DNA of 8,436 bases. Source: an uncultured Eubacteriales bacterium (GTDB lineage: Bacteria > Bacillota_A > Clostridia > Christensenellales > Aristaeellaceae). The notes beneath the pieces are model-generated. The model had not been told where the DNA came from, made no database searches, and saw only the letters and a list, made by a program, of their open reading frames with translations. The number at the start of each line of letters is the position of its first letter. Position 1 is the stretch's first letter. Shown here piece after piece: positions 6,472 through 8,436 of this stretch. A program made the translations under genes and the position numbers. The stretch spans positions 1 to 8,436 of the forward strand of contig CALVKX010000078.1 of the NCBI GenBank assembly GCA_944333375.1, given 5' to 3'.

Positions 6472-7155
6472 ATGGAGATTACGCTTTATCATGCCGACAC
6501 AGGCAGCGGAAAACCCCTGATCCTGCTTCACGGAAACGGCGAGGACGGGTCGTACTTCGACTGTCAGAAGGACGCCCTCGCCCGGCACTTTCGCGTCATC
6601 GCGCTGGACACCCGCGGTCATGGCCGCTCTCCCAGAGGGACCGCCCCCTTTACGATCTCCCAGTTCGCCGAGGACCTGCGCTGCTTCATGGACCATCAGG
6701 GCATTGCGCGGGCCAGCCTCCTGGGCTTTTCCGACGGGGGCAACATCGCCCTGACCTTCGCCCTGCGCTACCCTGAGCGCGTGGACCGCCTGGTCCTCAA
6801 CGGCGCCAACCTCTTTCCCTCCGGCGTGAGACCTTCCCTTCAGATTCCCATCATCCTGCGCTGTTGCCTCGCCTCCCTGACAGCCTGGACCGGCCCCCAG
6901 GCCCGCCGCAGGCTGGAATTGCTTCGCCTGATGGTCTTTCAGCCGCATATCCACCCTCAGGCGCTCAAAAACCTCACCGTCCCGACCCTTGTGATCGCCG
7001 GCACCCGGGACATGATCCGCGACAGCCATACCCGCAGGATTCATGCCTCCCTCCCCAACGCTGAGCTCGTCATCCTGCCGGGCGACCACTTCATCGCCCG
7101 CAGCAACGCCCAGGCCTTCCGTGAGGCGGTAGAGGCATTTCTTCTCAGGGAATAA
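6472..7155 (+). CDS. Alpha/beta-fold hydrolase
   Basis: The 227-residue protein is a compact alpha/beta hydrolase. The oxyanion-loop motif HGNGEDG occupies 20-26. The nucleophile elbow GFSDGG (85-90) carries Ser87. Asp180 in AGTRDMI is the likely catalytic acid and His206 in PGDHF the likely base. The cap between strand 6 and the acid is short (about 115-165), and no signal peptide is seen, so it is probably cytoplasmic. The start ATG at 6472 follows the metallophosphoesterase stop by 7 nt, and GAGG overlapping that stop acts as ribosome binding site, so the two are likely coupled. The frame is open upstream to 6286 inside the previous gene, but that part is a shadow and lacks hydrolase features. 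General esterase, lipase or peptidase-like activity is possible; the substrate is unknown. Confidence 0.9.
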   Translation: MEITLYHADTGSGKPLILLHGNGEDGSYFDCQKDALARHFRVIALDTRGHGRSPRGTAPFTISQFAEDLRCFMDHQGIARASLLGFSDGGNIALTFALRYPERVDRLVLNGANLFPSGVRPSLQIPIILRCCLASLTAWTGPQARRRLELLRLMVFQPHIHPQALKNLTVPTLVIAGTRDMIRDSHTRRIHASLPNAELVILPGDHFIARSNAQAFREAVEAFLLRE

Positions 7156-7167
7156 ACCCCTCCCCGC

Positions 7168-7191
7168 GGCGCAGGCGCATCCGCCTGCGCC
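7168..7191 (+). repeat. Left hairpin copy, lacking a T-run, 12 nt after the hydrolase stop codon
   Basis: A perfect 10-bp stem GGCGCAGGCG/CGCCTGCGCC with loop CATC. Its position just after the hydrolase stop is where a terminator hairpin would be expected, but it is followed by AGCGTG instead of a U-tract. Bases 7168-7190 recur exactly at 7510-7532. Confidence 0.85.
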
Positions 7192-7484
7192 AGCGTGTCG
7201 AAAAAGCTCGCCTACGGCGATCTTTTCCGCCAGGACACGTTTCCCCTGCGCCTGCGGCGCGGCCGGGGAAACGTGCAAGGAAACCTTGCTGCGCAAGGCT
7301 TCCGAATCCACCGCACATGTCGCTGGATTCGGATTTCATTCGGAGGGGACGGAGGGAAGCGTGTGCCCTGTGGGCACTTGCGCGAAGCGCAAAGCGACCC
7401 GAAGGAGTCAACCGAAACGAGCGGAGGGCGCGGCCAGCGTCCGCCGCGACGATTGAGGTTGCGGGTCTGCGGCCCTCCGAACCT

Positions 7485-7500
7485 CCCTGAAGGGTTTTTT
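7485..7500 (+). terminator. Weak terminator-like hairpin inside the structured element
   Basis: A short stem CCC-TGAA-GGG is followed by six T residues (7495-7500). The stem is too short for an efficient terminator by itself. The T-run also pairs with the A-run of the left inverted repeat (7201-7205), so its role may be structural. Confidence 0.35.
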
Positions 7501-7510
7501 GACAGTCTGG

Positions 7511-7538
7511 GCGCAGGCGCATCCGCCTGCGCTTTTTT
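7511..7538 (+). terminator. Rho-independent terminator at the right end of the structured element
   Basis: The stem GCGCAGGCG/CGCCTGCGC (9 bp) with loop CATC is followed directly by TTTTTT (7533-7538). It would stop transcripts from the metallophosphoesterase-hydrolase operon, or from the element, before the spoIIA promoter. The T-run overlaps a further hairpin TTTTTGC-TGC-GCAAAAA (7534-7550). Confidence 0.82.
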
Positions 7539-7577
7539 GCTGCGCAAAAACCGTCCCGGCCGCATAACTAGACCAAA

Positions 7578-7584
7578 TTCGTCA
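7578..7584 (-). promoter_or_regulatory. Candidate Spo0A box at the spoIIA promoter
   Basis: The minus strand reads TGACGAA, which fits the Spo0A box consensus TGNCGAA. It directly adjoins the sigma-H-like -35 element at 7584-7592. In Bacillus subtilis the spoIIA promoter is activated by Spo0A bound near the -35 region. A 7-bp match can occur by chance, so the support comes from its position. Confidence 0.45.
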
Positions 7585-7610
7585 AAGGATATCCGTGACA
7601 GTACACGAAT
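7584..7610 (+). promoter_or_regulatory. Sigma-H-like promoter of the spoIIA operon
   Basis: AAAGGATAT (7584-7592) fits the sigma-H -35 consensus, and CACGAAT (7604-7610) fits the -10 consensus RnnGAAT except at its first base, with an 11-bp spacer between them. Transcription should start near 7617, about 30 nt before spoIIAA. In Bacillus subtilis spoIIA is a known sigma-H operon, so context agrees with the motif. Confidence 0.62.
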
Positions 7611-7646
7611 CCTACACGCGAAACGACCGCAACGGAGGGTGGAGCC

Positions 7647-7970
7647 ATGCTTGGAGCAAAGACGCAGGATTCCGTCACGGTGGTGATCGCGGGCGAGCTG
7701 GATCATTTCGCCGCCCCGCAGATCCGAAAGCGGCTGGACGAGCTGCTGGAGGACCAGACGGTCACGCACCTGGTGCTGGACCTGGAAAACCTGACATTTA
7801 TGGATTCCTCGGGCATCGGGGTGCTGCTGGGACGTCTGCGCGTATTGCAGGCGCGCGGCGGCAGCCTCAGCGTGCGCAACATGCGGCCGCCGGTGGAAAA
7901 GCTGTTTCGCCTGTCGGGGCTGGACCGCGTCATCGGCGTGGAGGATGAGATCAAGGGAGGTCGGCTGTGA
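7647..7970 (+). CDS. spoIIAA: Anti-sigma F factor antagonist SpoIIAA
   Basis: The 107-residue protein is a single STAS domain. TGELDH of the Bacillus subtilis protein is matched by AGELDH (15-20), and FMDSSGIGVLLGR (51-63) contains the phosphorylation site; the first Ser of DSSG, Ser54, corresponds to Bacillus Ser58. SpoIIAA binds the anti-sigma factor SpoIIAB and frees sigma F in the forespore. SpoIIAB inactivates it by phosphorylating that serine, and the phosphatase SpoIIE reactivates it. The start ATG has GGAGG (7634-7638) 8 nt upstream. The TGA overlaps the ATG of the next gene by one base. Gene order, length and near-identical motifs make the sporulation protein much more likely than another STAS antagonist such as RsbV. 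Confidence 0.93.
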   Translation: MLGAKTQDSVTVVIAGELDHFAAPQIRKRLDELLEDQTVTHLVLDLENLTFMDSSGIGVLLGRLRVLQARGGSLSVRNMRPPVEKLFRLSGLDRVIGVEDEIKGGRL

Positions 7971-8436
7971 TGCAGAATCGAATGGAACTTACCTTTTCCG
8001 CGCTGCCGCAGAACGAGGCGTTCGCGCGGGTGGCCATCGCGGCCTTTGCCGTGCAGCTCAATCCCACGTTGCCGGAGATGGCGGACATCAAAACCGCGGT
8101 GAGCGAGGCGGTGACCAATGCCATCGTGCACGGCTACCGCGGGCGGGAGGACGGGCTGGTCTGCATGAGCGCAGAATACGGCGACCGGCGGCTTCTCACG
8201 GTTGTGATCCGGGACGAGGGCTGCGGGATCGCGGACGTGGAAAAGGCCATGCAGCCCTTCTATTCCACGGGCGACGGCACGGAGCGCAGCGGTATGGGCT
8301 TTTGCGTGATGCAGACCTTTATGGACGCGGTGGAGGTGGACAGCGCCGTAGACAGGGGAACGACCGTCACCATGCGCAAATACATCACCGGCGAGGTGGG
8401 GTTGCACCGTGAGCGAATGCTTGACGAAATCGGCTG
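7970..8436 (+). CDS. spoIIAB: Anti-sigma F factor and serine kinase SpoIIAB (3' end outside window)
   Basis: The reading frame is open from ATG 7970-7972 to the window edge (155 codons). It starts MQNRMELTFSALPQNEAFAR and follows Bacillus subtilis SpoIIAB closely. Arg20, which contacts sigma F in the known family, is present. The GHKL ATPase motifs are the N box SEAVTNAIVHGY (45-56, Glu46 and Asn50), G1 RDEGCGI (81-87) and RSGMGF (106-111), with GTT at 130-132. SpoIIAB binds sigma F in its ATP form and phosphorylates SpoIIAA. GGGAGG at 7955-7960 lies 9 nt before the start, which overlaps the spoIIAA stop (TGATG), a sign of coupling. The Bacillus protein is 146 residues, so this one is a little longer; its stop lies beyond the window. 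Confidence 0.95.
   Translation, partial: MQNRMELTFSALPQNEAFARVAIAAFAVQLNPTLPEMADIKTAVSEAVTNAIVHGYRGREDGLVCMSAEYGDRRLLTVVIRDEGCGIADVEKAMQPFYSTGDGTERSGMGFCVMQTFMDAVEVDSAVDRGTTVTMRKYITGEVGLHRERMLDEIG
8409..8436 (+). CDS. Possible start of the sigma F gene (sigF / spoIIAC), tentative
   Basis: In spoIIA operons the sigma F gene follows spoIIAB. A GTG at 8409 opens a frame (VSECLTKSA) that stays open to the edge and has GAGGTG (8393-8398) 10 nt upstream, which would overlap the 3' end of spoIIAB. Only nine codons are visible and none is diagnostic, so this rests on gene order and the ribosome binding site; the real start may lie outside the window. Confidence 0.22.

Larger units (their letters stand above)
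7168..7538. repeat. Structured intergenic element with imperfect terminal inverted repeats
   Basis: The left end (7169-7206) and the reverse complement of the right end (7494-7532) align over about 38 bases with one 1-nt gap and few mismatches. Each end begins with its own hairpin, and the two hairpins also form an exact 23-nt direct repeat (7168-7190 and 7510-7532, 342 nt apart). Between them are consecutive hairpins: 7195-7238, 7239-7272 (8-bp outer stem GTTTCCCC/GGGGAAAC), 7275-7289 or 7284-7298, 7301-7333 (10-bp stem TCCGAATCCA/TGGATTCGGA), 7363-7377, 7378-7392, 7421-7444 and 7455-7485. T-runs at 7495-7500 and 7533-7538 favour the plus strand if it is an RNA. No convincing protein is encoded. 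It could be a miniature mobile element, a clade-specific intergenic repeat or a structured RNA; I cannot match it to a named family. Confidence 0.7.

Noticed and set aside
6445..7311. Minus-strand open frame of 288 codons opposite the hydrolase
   Set aside because: It is a shadow of the hydrolase gene, with no motif and no ribosome binding site.
7168..7532. CRISPR array suggested by the exact 23-nt repeat
   Set aside because: There are only two copies, separated by 319 nt, each a perfect palindrome with terminator features, and there are no cas genes.
7195..7769. Open frames on both strands through the structured element (for example plus 7195-7686 and minus 7212-7769)
   Set aside because: They are rich in Arg, Gly, Ser and Pro, encode the hairpin arms, and run into spoIIAA or its promoter. 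They reflect high GC and few stops, not a gene.

Overview
The window looks like chromosomal DNA from a GC-rich, endospore-forming member of the Bacillota, most likely class Clostridia. The main evidence is a spoIIAA-spoIIAB sporulation operon, strong GGAGG ribosome binding sites before almost every gene, tRNA genes with encoded CCA, and consensus sigma-A-type promoters. The genus cannot be told from the sequence alone.

Layout, left to right. (1) 1-419, minus strand: the N-terminal part of an FtsH-type membrane protease. Its promoter lies at 499-527, and a perfect 14-bp palindrome overlaps the -35 box. (2) 600-833, plus strand: a consensus promoter drives two directly abutting tRNA genes, Gln(CTG) and Glu(CTC), followed by a strong terminator. 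(3) 849-5081, minus strand: a three-gene operon of a MarR-family regulator and two half-size ABC exporters, which ends at a bidirectional terminator. One exporter subunit has a degenerate ATP site and the other a canonical one, as in heterodimeric multidrug exporters such as BmrCD, LmrCD and TM287/288. The MarR protein probably represses its own operon and senses exporter substrates. (4) 5325-7155, plus strand: a promoter, a membrane-anchored metallophosphoesterase with an altered active site, and a small alpha/beta hydrolase, closely spaced as an operon. (5) 7156-7550: no credible gene. It holds a roughly 365-bp, highly structured element with imperfect terminal inverted repeats. Each end is itself a hairpin, and the outer hairpin occurs as two identical 23-nt copies. 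The interior is a string of abutting hairpins and the right end forms a rho-independent terminator. (6) 7578-8436, plus strand: a sigma-H-like promoter with an adjacent Spo0A-box match, then spoIIAA (anti-anti-sigma factor) and spoIIAB (anti-sigma F kinase), which runs off the window. The gene for sigma F is expected next and may begin at a GTG at 8409.

The most unusual item is the structured element at 7168-7538, which may be a miniature mobile element, a clade-specific intergenic repeat or a structured RNA. The hydrolase terminator appears to have been split by, or duplicated around, this element. The metallophosphoesterase, with GDDD and GHYC in place of the usual GNH(D/E) and GHxH, is the most unusual protein.
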